The position numbers and the translations under genes are program-made. Below are positions 16,494-24,778 of a stretch of DNA of 64,000 nt, in pieces. Source of the stretch: Nodosilinea sp. FACHB-131 (GTDB lineage Bacteria; Cyanobacteriota; Cyanobacteriia; Phormidesmidales; Phormidesmidaceae); the NCBI RefSeq assembly GCF_014695395.1, contig NZ_JACJOF010000040.1:44170-108169 (forward strand). Direction: 5' to 3'. A model generated the notes under the pieces. The model was not told the DNA's origin. It made no database searches and worked only from the letters and a program-made list of their open reading frames with translations. The number at the start of each line of letters is the position of its first letter. The first letter of the stretch is position 1.

Positions 16494-17114
16494 ATGCTCA
16501 GAACACTCAACCTGCCAAAGCTGCTGCTCATTCGCCATGGGCAGACGGCCCTCAACGTTGAGGGCCGGGTTCACAGCCAGCAGGACAGTGCAGGACTTGA
16601 TGAGATTGGCCGCTGGCAAGCCTCGCGTTTGGTGGAGGTGTGCCGAGGGTATGGAGTGCGATCGCTACTCAGTTCCCCAGAGGCAAGGGCACTAGAGACA
16701 GCCCAGATTGTTGGTGATGCCCTGGTGGTGCCCCTGCAATGCTCTGAGGCGCTGTGCGAACGCAACTGGGGCCAATGGTCTGGGGAGCCGTGGCAGCAAA
16801 TTCATGAGCGGCTGAAGTCCATGTCGCTGGAAGAACGATTTACTTTTGTGCCGCCTGGTGGAGAGTCCTGGCAGCAGATGGAGCAGCGATTGATGGGCTG
16901 TGTTGAGGTTTGGCGGGGGGTGTCTGAATCCATAGCGGTGGTGGCCCATGGAGGGCTGCTGCGGGCTTTGATACCCCTGCTGCTGAATGAGCCCAGGGAG
17001 TCGAGCTTTCGCTACGACTTGGACAATGCTTCGGTGTCAGTGTTTGGGGTGGCGGCTGAGGGGTTCGAGGTGATGGGGTTGAATGATGTGGGGCATTTGG
17101 AGGGTGGGGGTTGA
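16494..17114 (+). CDS. histidine phosphatase superfamily protein (phosphoglycerate mutase-like)
   Basis: A 206-residue member of the branch of the superfamily with RHG near the N-terminus: LLIRHGQTALN, with catalytic His in RHG, and LLSSPEARALETAQI for the second conserved part; AVVAHGGLLRALI carries the second catalytic His. It transfers phosphate through the His; substrate is not defined (mutase, phosphatase or cobalamin-pathway phosphatases are possible). A 22-base palindrome lies within its N-terminal codons. The start ATG at 16494 is the first that keeps the RHG motif at the usual distance. Confidence 0.9.
   Translation: MLRTLNLPKLLLIRHGQTALNVEGRVHSQQDSAGLDEIGRWQASRLVEVCRGYGVRSLLSSPEARALETAQIVGDALVVPLQCSEALCERNWGQWSGEPWQQIHERLKSMSLEERFTFVPPGGESWQQMEQRLMGCVEVWRGVSESIAVVAHGGLLRALIPLLLNEPRESSFRYDLDNASVSVFGVAAEGFEVMGLNDVGHLEGGG
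16546..16567. repeat. 22-base perfect palindrome inside a coding region
   Basis: The sequence reads the same on both strands over 22 bases, centred on AACGTT, flanked by GGCCCTC/GAGGGCC. It lies in codons for TALNVEGR of the histidine phosphatase. Because it is coding, it may be chance shaped by codons, or a protein-binding or recombination site. Confidence 0.85.
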
Positions 17115-17136
17115 AGCTGGTTTCGCACTTCATTAT

Positions 17137-17853
17137 CTAACCATAGGCAAAATGGAACAATCTATCAGCGATATCATGCCCCTGCTCTTGCTGATACATT
17201 AAATATGCTAATTCTATTCGATGCTTCTCCTCAAGCTCAGCATATTCCTGTATGTGGAATTCATTCATTTTCTCTTTCAATTGGCTATAGAGAATAGCCG
17301 GACTATCTGCTTCCTCATCAGGATGCCAAGTCTGAGCCAGAGCTAAGGAAATAACCAATTTAGGAGATGCTTTTTCGAGGATATTTTGACAAGCCCTTAG
17401 TGAATTACCAGTAGTCCTAACATCGTCCAGCAAAAGTACTGCTTTATCTTTAACCAAAACAGGGTAGTGAAGGCCAATAGATTGCAAATGAATCTTTTCA
17501 GGCCGAGAACCTTGAGAGCTATGTGATGGGATTGCAGTATGCCTTTTCAAACAGGATGTAGCATCAATTCTTTCAGATGCTTTTGCTAGTCCAGCTGCAA
17601 TGTGATAAATTCCACTCTCAGCATTCGGCTTGCTAGAAGGTACAACTGCAACTGCATCAAAGCCACATAGGCTTTGTGACAGGAGTCTTATACATTCTTG
17701 TATAGCTTGAAAGTGCTGCTCATGGTATTTTCTTTTTAGATCTAAAACAAACTCAGTGTAGCCATCCTGAGAATCATCTTCATGAGGCCAATAAGCCTTG
17801 GGAATATAATGACCGATACAAAAGTTTTGCGGTAGATAGAAGATGTCTAGCAT
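17137..17853 (-). CDS. phosphoribosyltransferase-domain protein
   Basis: A 238-residue protein. VLLLDDVRTTGNSL (about residue 140) is the PRPP-binding loop of type I phosphoribosyltransferases, preceded by FDAVAVVPSSKP and a basic turn typical of the ComF/PRTase fold. N-terminal 60 residues and a C-terminal helical tail (ELEEKHRIELAYLMYQQEQ) are not recognised. It is the last gene of a minus-strand run and lies 28 bases after the ASCH gene. In accessory loci such domains may act on nucleotides or tRNA; no substrate is visible. AT-rich composition compared with flanks. Confidence 0.7.
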   Translation of the reverse strand: MLDIFYLPQNFCIGHYIPKAYWPHEDDSQDGYTEFVLDLKRKYHEQHFQAIQECIRLLSQSLCGFDAVAVVPSSKPNAESGIYHIAAGLAKASERIDATSCLKRHTAIPSHSSQGSRPEKIHLQSIGLHYPVLVKDKAVLLLDDVRTTGNSLRACQNILEKASPKLVISLALAQTWHPDEEADSPAILYSQLKEKMNEFHIQEYAELEEKHRIELAYLMYQQEQGHDIADRLFHFAYG

Positions 17854-17881
17854 AAATATAGAACACTTTTCAAGCTTATGT

Positions 17882-18418
17882 TTAGGCTTGCGGAGCAGGT
17901 GTAATCAAAACTCTACCTGAACCATTTATTTCTAAATCTTCTAAGCCAAAGATAGCTAGACTATTTTTGTATTCTTCTGGATTAGCTTCACAATAGGCTT
18001 TGGCCTCAATCATGTCCCATGCTTTCTGAAAAGCTACAGATTGTTCCGGCTTGTTCTTGTAAGGGCTCCAGTAATTTAAAGCACCAGGACAAGGTATAAA
18101 CTCATCAAAAATTTCTGGGTGCTCTACCTTGTGTGCCCACTGTTGATCCTGCTCATCCCAAATCATTTTAGTCACAGTAGCGAAGCCAATAATAGACTTA
18201 CGCATCTGTTTGATTTCTTCTGTAGTAATTTCTTCGTGCTCAAGGTATTCATCAAAATACCCTTCACATTCTTTACTAGCAGAAACATGAATTAAGCATA
18301 GACCTCGAAACGAACTTTCCCAGGAGCGAAACTCGTAGGGCTTGAAGCCCATGCAGATTTCCCAGCCAAAAGGATTAATGATGGAAATAGCTCTAAGATC
18401 AGCAGGATAGTCCGTCAT
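17882..18418 (-). CDS. ASCH/PUA-like domain protein
   Basis: A 178-residue protein, started at ATG 18418 (MTDYPADL) since a longer frame upstream has no support. The N-terminal part LRAISIINPFGWEICMGFK, EFRSWESSFRGLCLIHVSAS matches the ASCH fold (strand, conserved W, ENRSW-like turn, GxxLIHxS), which binds RNA or nucleic-acid-like ligands. The tail is acidic and polar. It is in the AT-rich end of the island, between a small ORF and the phosphoribosyltransferase gene. Role inferred: nucleic-acid recognition in the same system. Confidence 0.6.
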   Translation of the reverse strand: MTDYPADLRAISIINPFGWEICMGFKPYEFRSWESSFRGLCLIHVSASKECEGYFDEYLEHEEITTEEIKQMRKSIIGFATVTKMIWDEQDQQWAHKVEHPEIFDEFIPCPGALNYWSPYKNKPEQSVAFQKAWDMIEAKAYCEANPEEYKNSLAIFGLEDLEINGSGRVLITPAPQA

Positions 18419-18482
18419 AGTTTGTAACTCGATTTTGCATCTCGAAACTCTTAATAGTGGCAGTCTGATGCCATGCAAATAA

Positions 18483-18707
18483 TTAGCTTGCACTGAAAGG
18501 TTGCATAAATTCAAATAGGCTCGATATATCACCAAGTCTCTGAAGAGTTTCGCTACGACCTGCTAGATCAAAATAGAGAGTGTAATCTCTATCAATAAGC
18601 ACATAGCTTCGAGGCGCATTTTCTTTGCCTTGTTTCAGCTCCGCCAGTTTTGAGGGAGTTCCACAGTAAGGAAGCTCTTGAATGCGCTCAATATGGTACC
18701 TAAACAC
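18483..18707 (-). CDS. small hypothetical protein, possibly missing its start
   Basis: The 74-residue frame begins at a GTG, but coding-like sequence in the same frame continues about 19 codons further upstream (KIACWFTDTDYNEE...) to a stop, with no ATG or GTG near that end. So the true start may be non-standard or the N-terminus may be broken. The body ENAPRSYVLIDRDYTLYFDL looks like a small alpha/beta fold. It is co-directional with the ASCH and PRTase genes, separated by 64 bases. No family recognised. Confidence 0.45.
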   Translation of the reverse strand: MFRYHIERIQELPYCGTPSKLAELKQGKENAPRSYVLIDRDYTLYFDLAGRSETLQRLGDISSLFEFMQPFSAS

Positions 18708-18846
18708 AAGGAGACTTTCCTCGTTGTAGTCAGTATCGGTAAACCAACAGGCGATCTTATTGGAGTGCTAGATTGTAATTCTACAGAACATAATTAAACT
18801 TCGGATTTGCGATCGCCCTTTAAGCAGTCCTCAGCCAAAGCAATCC

Positions 18847-19191
18847 TCAAGCCCGTTGGGGAGTGAGCACTTCCCTTAGCTTCCGCTTTAAATCACCAGA
18901 GATTGGAATTCCCTGAATCTCTCTAAGCAGCCTCTCTAGAGGCTCACCATTCTTCTGCCGTTCTTTGTAGATGGCTACCAGCAGGGCTTCTAGCCCAAAC
19001 TTAGAGAGCATGTCAGCAGCTAGGCCAATAAGCCCTAAGAAAACTATTCCTCCAATCATCCCCCCTGGACCAAGCAGAGCTAATGAAGCCGTAATGGCTG
19101 CAGCTCCAGTCAGTCCAGTGGTTGCCATTGTGATCAGCAGGATGATCATGGGAAAACCCAACCCTGCTGCTTTACGAACAAACTCGTCCAT
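18847..19191 (-). CDS. glycine-rich hydrophobic membrane protein
   Basis: A 114-residue protein started at ATG 19191, which has AGGAGG 5 bases upstream; a longer TTG frame lacks such support. Residues 1-85 form two or three hydrophobic stretches (FPMIILLITMATTGLTGAAA, GGMIGGIVFLGLIGLAADML) with glycine spacing typical of small pore-like or helix-packing membrane proteins, followed by a basic tail (ERQKNGEPLERLLREIQG). It lies 29 bases after the ParB-like gene. Role inferred: membrane component of the same module; a membrane-active effector is one possibility. Confidence 0.55.
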   Translation of the reverse strand: MDEFVRKAAGLGFPMIILLITMATTGLTGAAAITASLALLGPGGMIGGIVFLGLIGLAADMLSKFGLEALLVAIYKERQKNGEPLERLLREIQGIPISGDLKRKLREVLTPQRA

Positions 19192-19220
19192 GGTTGCCTC
19201 CTGAGTGTGCAAGTCTTTGC

Positions 19221-19952
19221 TTATCCCCAAGCATCGATGACCTTGAGTAGAGTTAACTCCGTGAGCAGTCGATTCCTACCCTTGATATCTTTACCCACTG
19301 CCTCAATTACCTCGGCAAAACTGCTGAGGGGGTGCTGCCCAGGCCGATTTTGGAGATTCGCAACAATCTGCTTTGCTTTGCTGCCATTCAAAGCAGCGCT
19401 TAATTTTTCTAAAGTCTGTTGAGCAATTATCGGCTCATTAATCCGGTTGAATGCCTCTAGTACTGGTAATGGTTTGGGCATTCGTTCATCAATAGCGCCT
19501 AGAATAGCCTTTTGACTCTCAGCCGCTGTGTTTTTGACCTCCTGCTGAATTCCTTCAATCGCTGAGACTAAGTTACTTAGCTTGATAGCTAGATCTGAGG
19601 GAATTACAGCATCCTCGCTTGAGGATTGTTCTTTCGCCCCTGATAGAGTCTCAAATACCTGTAGCTGCTGTTTAATAGCCTTTTCATTCTTCTTTGTGAT
19701 GACAAAGACCCGTATTCGGTCAGGTAGCTTTGGATCCAGCTCTCTTGCTTTCAAATAAGCCTGATACTCAAAATAACCATGTACAAGCTCGTAGGTTTCC
19801 AGGTCAAGTTGCTTCACTACTGGCACCTGAACGAGCCCGCCTACTGATGAGATGGCATGAGCTAGGTACTTCACCTGCTCAGCATCAGGTTCTAGGAAGT
19901 CTCCCTTAATCTCGATGCTGTCTAAGTCCACTTGAGATGTTTGTAAGTCCAT
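19221..19952 (-). CDS. ParB/Srx-fold protein
   Basis: A 243-residue protein with a ParB N-terminal-like domain in the first 110 residues: VDLDSIEIKGDF, ISSVGGLVQVPVVKQLD, ETYELVHGYFEYQAYLKA. This fold binds CTP or cuts DNA in related proteins; the GxxR catalytic motif of classic ParB is replaced by VHGYFEYQ. The second half is helical. It begins 9 bases after the ParA gene, the normal ParA-ParB order, but there is no obvious parS cluster in view. Could be a partition, regulatory or nuclease protein. Confidence 0.65.
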   Translation of the reverse strand: MDLQTSQVDLDSIEIKGDFLEPDAEQVKYLAHAISSVGGLVQVPVVKQLDLETYELVHGYFEYQAYLKARELDPKLPDRIRVFVITKKNEKAIKQQLQVFETLSGAKEQSSSEDAVIPSDLAIKLSNLVSAIEGIQQEVKNTAAESQKAILGAIDERMPKPLPVLEAFNRINEPIIAQQTLEKLSAALNGSKAKQIVANLQNRPGQHPLSSFAEVIEAVGKDIKGRNRLLTELTLLKVIDAWG

Positions 19953-19960
19953 AGCCCCTC

Positions 19961-20815
19961 CTAAATCCCTGCTAACTGCATCACTTCTTGAGTCAGGGCC
20001 TCAAATTCCTCAGCAGCCTGTGAGCCAGGTTTATGGTCAAAGATGGACTGAGGATCTGGAATGTCGAGTTCTCCCACTTCTAAAGTGCGCTCTATAGCCG
20101 CTGAAACATCCCTACGGTCGAAAATACGGCTCTTGAGTACTGGAAAGCCGTAACGTCCCCTAACTGTTTCTTCCATCCGAGGTAAGACAAACTCTACAAA
20201 CCTATGAGCTGTAGCAATTTTGGATGGTACAATCCCCAGAACCTGAAGGGAACCTTGTCCGATTTGCTCCCGAAACTCATTAGTTTCAGCAATAAAATTC
20301 TGCACGTTCCTCAACCCTTCATTGGCAAAGGGTTTTAGGTCAGAGGGAATGAGTAGATAGTCGGCAGCAATAAGTGCTATCTGGGAGTAGATATTTAGAG
20401 AAGGAGGTGTGTCGATAATTACGATATCGTAGGAATCTGCATCTCTTTGGAGCTTGCTAAATAACCGAGTACGAGCAGGGGCGATCTCAATGAGCTCCTT
20501 TTCGTGCTGCATCAAATCGATATGGCTAGGCACTACATCAAAGGGAGGATTCGTAAACTTGGATCGCTTTACTACATCGGCAATGAAGTAAGCATTCCGC
20601 TCCCGAATAACGTGATAAACGTAGTTATCTTTGATGTCATCCTGAAGCTCATCGTGAAATTTGATCAGTCCTGTGGCGTAGGTTGAATTTGCCTGACTGT
20701 CGAGATCGATCAGTAGAACTCGATAGCCTTTTCTACTAAAGGACGCAGCCAGGTTAACGGTTAGTGTTGTTTTCCCAACCCCGCCTTTGTTGTGATAGAC
20801 TGCAATTGTTTTCAT
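19961..20815 (-). CDS. ParA-family ATPase
   Basis: The deviant Walker A KGGVGKTT (residues 10-17 from ATG 20815) with the signature Lys, VLLIDLDSQANST, and DIVIIDTPPSLN are diagnostic for ParA/MinD ATPases, which form ATP-bound dimers on DNA or membrane. 284 residues, a common ParA length. ATG 20815 was chosen over an upstream TTG that adds ten residues. It sits between the nuclease gene and the ParB-like gene, in one direction. Whether it segregates DNA or positions the helicase/nuclease is unknown. Confidence 0.85.
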   Translation of the reverse strand: MKTIAVYHNKGGVGKTTLTVNLAASFSRKGYRVLLIDLDSQANSTYATGLIKFHDELQDDIKDNYVYHVIRERNAYFIADVVKRSKFTNPPFDVVPSHIDLMQHEKELIEIAPARTRLFSKLQRDADSYDIVIIDTPPSLNIYSQIALIAADYLLIPSDLKPFANEGLRNVQNFIAETNEFREQIGQGSLQVLGIVPSKIATAHRFVEFVLPRMEETVRGRYGFPVLKSRIFDRRDVSAAIERTLEVGELDIPDPQSIFDHKPGSQAAEEFEALTQEVMQLAGI

Positions 20816-20858
20816 AACTTGAGGTAGTCCTGTAATTGGCTGCAAAATGAATTTAGGC

Positions 20859-21677
20859 TTAGGCTTCTAAATCAGCTTCTAGGTTGGCACTCAGCCATTC
20901 TTCCTGGTCGGTCGAATCAAATTCTCTGAAGTAGCGATTAAAGCTGGCATCGCTGCCCCGGTTGGATTGGGTATAGGCTCGATAGGACGAACAGGAAAAA
21001 CGGCCATCACAGTTGCTACAGATTTGGGTAGCAAATCGTCTTTCTCTGCCTTTGGTCTTGTACTGTCGCCCTAAGTGAGTCGCAGACGGCGGCGTAAACT
21101 GTCGATCTTCAATAGCGTCTACTACGTCCCCAAAGTCAGAGATCACGTCGTCAACGTGCTGTTGGTCAAAGGGAATGTTCACCAAGGGTTCCCACTGGTC
21201 TAAAGCCGCTTCTAGAGCTACATCGTCCTCAGCATTGAGAGCTTGCTTTACCTCTTTGGGGTAAGCCGTAGCAATGATGGCTGTTTGGTCTAGGGGATGT
21301 CCTCGGAGGTTTTGCCAAATGTGGGCGTAGATGTTGAGTTGCTTTTCGTAGTCGCTGATATTAGATTCAACGTACTCGGCATCGTGGGTTTTGATGTCGT
21401 ACATTACCGTGCGCTCGTCTTCCTGCACGATGTCCACAACCCCATGAATAGAATATTTGCGGCCCTTTGGGGTTTGCTGTTCCGGTAGCGTCAGCTTTAC
21501 TTCAGTCTCTGTAACCCGTTCAGCTACATCCCGCATTTTGCGCCAGTAAAGCAGCACCTGCTGGAGTGCAGCCCGTTTAGTATCCTGGGTAAGAGAGTGA
21601 CCCCCTTCAGCTTGAAGCAACTCATAGTTTTGCTCGAACATCTCTGCGATCGCAGATTCAATTTCTTGCTCGGTCAT
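20859..21677 (-). CDS. RecB/AddB-like PD-(D/E)XK nuclease subunit
   Basis: A 272-residue protein starting at ATG 21677, whose ATGA overlaps the helicase stop; AAGGAG lies 9 bases upstream. It carries the catalytic residues of the nuclease: Asp82 (HGVVDIV), Asp94 and Lys96 (MYDIKTHD), then QLNIYAHI. Three Cys, 220, 223 and 229 (C-x2-C-x5-C), match the spacing of the AddB iron-sulphur site. The domain's first half, with the His motif and the fourth Cys, is at the end of the helicase protein. The two chains therefore probably build one nuclease domain. Confidence 0.75.
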   Translation of the reverse strand: MTEQEIESAIAEMFEQNYELLQAEGGHSLTQDTKRAALQQVLLYWRKMRDVAERVTETEVKLTLPEQQTPKGRKYSIHGVVDIVQEDERTVMYDIKTHDAEYVESNISDYEKQLNIYAHIWQNLRGHPLDQTAIIATAYPKEVKQALNAEDDVALEAALDQWEPLVNIPFDQQHVDDVISDFGDVVDAIEDRQFTPPSATHLGRQYKTKGRERRFATQICSNCDGRFSCSSYRAYTQSNRGSDASFNRYFREFDSTDQEEWLSANLEADLEA

Positions 21678-24259
21678 GCCTGGGCTCTCCTTATCATCAG
21701 CAAATGGTGGAGATCTTCGATGGTCTGATGAACGATATTGCCGAACATCTGAGTTTGAGAACGCGAAGCAACGAAGCCATACTTGCGGAACAGCATGTAC
21801 TGGCGAGGGCACTTTTGATAAAGCAGATAGTCGCTGGTATAGGAGTATGCTCGGGCGATATCTTGCTCTTTTTCTTCAGCGGCGGGTAGTTGGCTTAGGT
21901 CAAATTGTGGGATCCGAGGAAAGTCCTTGGCACTAAGCATGGTCTTGAAGGGCTCGCTGATGAAGTTCCCCTGGCTCCTGTAATGGGCCAGCACCAGTAA
22001 GTTTTCAGCTCTAGAGAGAGCGACATAGAACATTCTCATCACATCAAATTCAGCCATCCTATCTAGGGGTTCACCCTCTCGGTCAATCAGGGGGCGAATA
22101 ATTTGCTCAATAGGCTGCACTTTAGGATCTTTACGAGGGTTTCCTAGTACCACTACCGGGAACTCAAGGCCCTTCGACTGGTGAATTGTTAGGAAGGGGA
22201 TACGGCCTTTGGGAAACGGATCTTCAGCATTCTCAAACTCGGACTCGCCTAGTCGATATAGGCTGTAGATGAACCGCATAAAGAAGGTATTGAGAAACTT
22301 GTTGTCACTCAAAAAGCCAGCGGTGAGAACGGGAGAGTTGCCATCAATGAAGCGAGACAGATATTGCGTGACTAGCCCGAGATTACAGATAGGGCCTTCA
22401 TCTTCTCCCCGTTCAGCCAGGTCGAACCAGGGCTTAAAGGGGCTGAAAGCGCAGAGACGGTAAAACAAGTCAAGAATGCTCCAGTCGAGGGAGGTAGCCC
22501 GATTGATGATGTACCTCAACGTGAAGGGATTATTTTCATTAATCCGCTGCTGGGCCAGCTGGTTCATGTAGCTGTTGGCAATACTCTTGCGTGCCTTCTC
22601 TGAAAGCCCAAATGAAGCTGCAAGGGCTTGCTGCATAATTTTAGGGGTGTAAGACTCATCTAGTACCCAACCATGTTTATTGGCAGTCCTAGTGAGCACC
22701 TGGTAGTCACTCAAAACTGTTTCAATTTCGTCCTGGCAGTCACCAATGTAGGTAGCCAGGTTCACATCCTTTTCTAAACGACCTTTTGCGTCTTGCAGGC
22801 AGTCATCTAACCAAGTTTGGAAATCGGCATAGTCGCCCTTATACACACCCTGCTCAGGTCGCCCAAAGATAGTTAGGAATAGACCAAACACAGCTATAGA
22901 CTCTTCCACTTCGAGAAACCGCCCAGCTCGTGGTGCATAGACCTGTAGCCCTTCAGCCTCAAGTGCTTCCCTCATCCGGCTCACCTGAGCACTTTTGAGG
23001 GAAGGAAATAGGAAGGCAATTTGATTGGGGTCAGAAACTTTGCCCTCGGCTAGCAGTTGCCTAACCAGGGTGGCAATTTCGGTGGTAACGACAGTAGGAG
23101 GAGCCGGTGTACTCGCGACTACAGCGGGGTGATGATCCGTGCTATGGGCCTGAATATCCTTATCTACAACCCGGTAATGCCCCTCTCCGTTGGGCCTCTG
23201 CCAGTTTTTTCGCCCAATAAAGTCGGTGTAGAAATCTACAATGTGCTTTCGGGAACGGTAGTTCGTGTTTAAGGGGATTTGCCGCGCTTCTACACCAAGC
23301 TCTACTCGTACTCGTTCTGGGAACTGAACAAAGTTCTCAACAGTTGCGCCTCGAAAGCGATACAGTGCTTGATCATCATCTCCAACCACACAGATGTTTT
23401 TGTATCCTGCGGCCAATTTGAAGAACAGCTTTTCCTGAATAGAGTTGGTGTCCTGGTACTCGTCAATTATGACGTGCTTAAAAACATGCCCAGCCTCCGA
23501 CGAATGGTTAAGCGTCTCTAAAGCCTGCTGCTGAAGTAGAGAAAAGTCTACTTTGGGTGTCCGGCCATCTAATCCCAGAGACTGCTTATAGTAGGCATAG
23601 AGGTCAATCAGACCCTTTAGAACAGCATCGTCCGTACGTTCACGAATCTCAGCGGGCTTTAAACATTCCTCTGAAAAGCGATTGAACAGGCTGATACATT
23701 CAACAACTGCTGCATGGCGCGATTGACTAGCTCTACCTTTGAAATAATTGGTGATGACTTCGTTAGCGTTATCACCCAGGTCAACGGCGGCGATCGCAGA
23801 ATCCCAAAAGTGGCGGTCTGAAGCGTAGAAATACTGCCCCAAGGAATCCATCAAAGCTGGCGTCACAGGCCGCAGAATGCTTTGACAGATTCGTCGATCC
23901 GTTATGAGTTGCTGGCAAAGGGAGTGAACCGTTCCCACGTACATACGGGCAATATCATAGGGTTGGCCGGTTTTATTGGTGGCTAAACCTAACAAGGATT
24001 GCAGTCCGTCTCGAAGCTGCTTTGCGGCTTTTTCAGTGAACGTGCTAAGAAAAATTTCTTCAGGCTTAACACCGTGGCAAACTAGAAGATTAAGCGTACG
24101 CCAAAGCAATACCCTAGTCTTTCCAGAACCAGGCCCAGCGGTCAGATAGAGAGGCCCAGAAACATGGTTTATAGCTTGCTCTTGATTAGGATTAGGTTTA
24201 AATGGGCTAGGCTGTAGCTCATTCCAGATGTCTTGAATAGAAAATGTGGCAGTAAGCAT
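21674..24259 (-). CDS. UvrD/AddA-type superfamily I helicase
   Basis: An 861-residue DNA helicase. Motif I GPGSGKTRV, Q motif PNQEQAI, motif II DEYQDTN, motif III GDDDQALYRFRGA, motif IV NYRSRKHIV, motif V SKGLEFPVV and motif VI MFYVALSRAENLL are all present. The last 50 residues hold LLYQKCPRQYMLFRKYGF and GNIVHQTIEDL: the first half of a RecB-type nuclease domain (Cys817 and His844), which stops abruptly at the ATGA overlap. With the next gene it would form a helicase-nuclease for end processing, comparable to AddAB. Confidence 0.9.
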   Translation of the reverse strand: MLTATFSIQDIWNELQPSPFKPNPNQEQAINHVSGPLYLTAGPGSGKTRVLLWRTLNLLVCHGVKPEEIFLSTFTEKAAKQLRDGLQSLLGLATNKTGQPYDIARMYVGTVHSLCQQLITDRRICQSILRPVTPALMDSLGQYFYASDRHFWDSAIAAVDLGDNANEVITNYFKGRASQSRHAAVVECISLFNRFSEECLKPAEIRERTDDAVLKGLIDLYAYYKQSLGLDGRTPKVDFSLLQQQALETLNHSSEAGHVFKHVIIDEYQDTNSIQEKLFFKLAAGYKNICVVGDDDQALYRFRGATVENFVQFPERVRVELGVEARQIPLNTNYRSRKHIVDFYTDFIGRKNWQRPNGEGHYRVVDKDIQAHSTDHHPAVVASTPAPPTVVTTEIATLVRQLLAEGKVSDPNQIAFLFPSLKSAQVSRMREALEAEGLQVYAPRAGRFLEVEESIAVFGLFLTIFGRPEQGVYKGDYADFQTWLDDCLQDAKGRLEKDVNLATYIGDCQDEIETVLSDYQVLTRTANKHGWVLDESYTPKIMQQALAASFGLSEKARKSIANSYMNQLAQQRINENNPFTLRYIINRATSLDWSILDLFYRLCAFSPFKPWFDLAERGEDEGPICNLGLVTQYLSRFIDGNSPVLTAGFLSDNKFLNTFFMRFIYSLYRLGESEFENAEDPFPKGRIPFLTIHQSKGLEFPVVVLGNPRKDPKVQPIEQIIRPLIDREGEPLDRMAEFDVMRMFYVALSRAENLLVLAHYRSQGNFISEPFKTMLSAKDFPRIPQFDLSQLPAAEEKEQDIARAYSYTSDYLLYQKCPRQYMLFRKYGFVASRSQTQMFGNIVHQTIEDLHHLLMIRRAQA

Positions 24260-24595
24260 AAAAACTCATCACGAAGTACCTTTGACCTCAAAAGAAGCCA
24301 AAATTGAATCGACTTGGAGCTATATTTTGTTTATTAACTAATGCGGTATATGTTCTAGGGACACCTCTCCTTAAGGAGGTGTAACGTAATTACTGCGTGC
24401 TAAAACAGCAGTGTTTCAATGTTTACAGATGATTTAAATAAGGCTTTATAAATGTGCCGTTTTTATCTGCTTGTTTCAGGATGCCCATCAGAATGACGGA
24501 ATAACCCTTAACTTTTCTTAACGTCAGAGATTGACTACATTCGCTCCTATCAAGACTTTGGAGCTTACCTTTAGGCTTGAGTCTGTCCAGAAGCC
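24260..24595. other. intergenic region upstream of the helicase operon
   Basis: 336 bases with no gene. It should carry the promoter of the helicase-nuclease run. It includes the hairpin at 24361 and several AT-rich stretches. No tRNA or repeat array is seen. Confidence 0.5.
24361..24382. promoter_or_regulatory. imperfect palindrome, possible operator
   Basis: Outer arms ACACC/GGTGT flank an inner palindrome TCCTTAAGGA, with a two-base TC bulge on the left. It lies 102 bases upstream of the helicase start and may be an operator for that run; the ribbon-helix-helix protein nearby is a possible binder. Direct evidence is lacking. Confidence 0.35.
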
Positions 24596-24778
24596 CTAAC
24601 CGATTACTGCATCATCATCCAGGTCTTTCAACGCCTGCACGATCGCCAGTCTTACCAGCATGGCCTTCTTCTTTCCAAACCTGTCTGCGACCTGAGATAG
24701 CTGCTCATGCAAAGATTCGGGCATGTCAACGGTAAACCGGACAATGCGCTCTGGAGTTGAATCGTCTGGAGTTCTCAT
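24596..24778 (-). CDS. ribbon-helix-helix DNA-binding protein
   Basis: A 60-residue protein. ERIVRFTVDMPESLHEQLSQ is a beta strand followed by helix, and FGKKKAMLVRLAIVQALKD the second helix, as in CopG/Arc-type ribbon-helix-helix repressors; these bind DNA as dimers through the strand. It overlaps the nuclease-like lipoprotein gene by 4 bases (ATGA), so they are translationally coupled. It may autoregulate or act on the neighbouring helicase run. No partner toxin seen. Confidence 0.75.
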   Translation of the reverse strand: MRTPDDSTPERIVRFTVDMPESLHEQLSQVADRFGKKKAMLVRLAIVQALKDLDDDAVIG

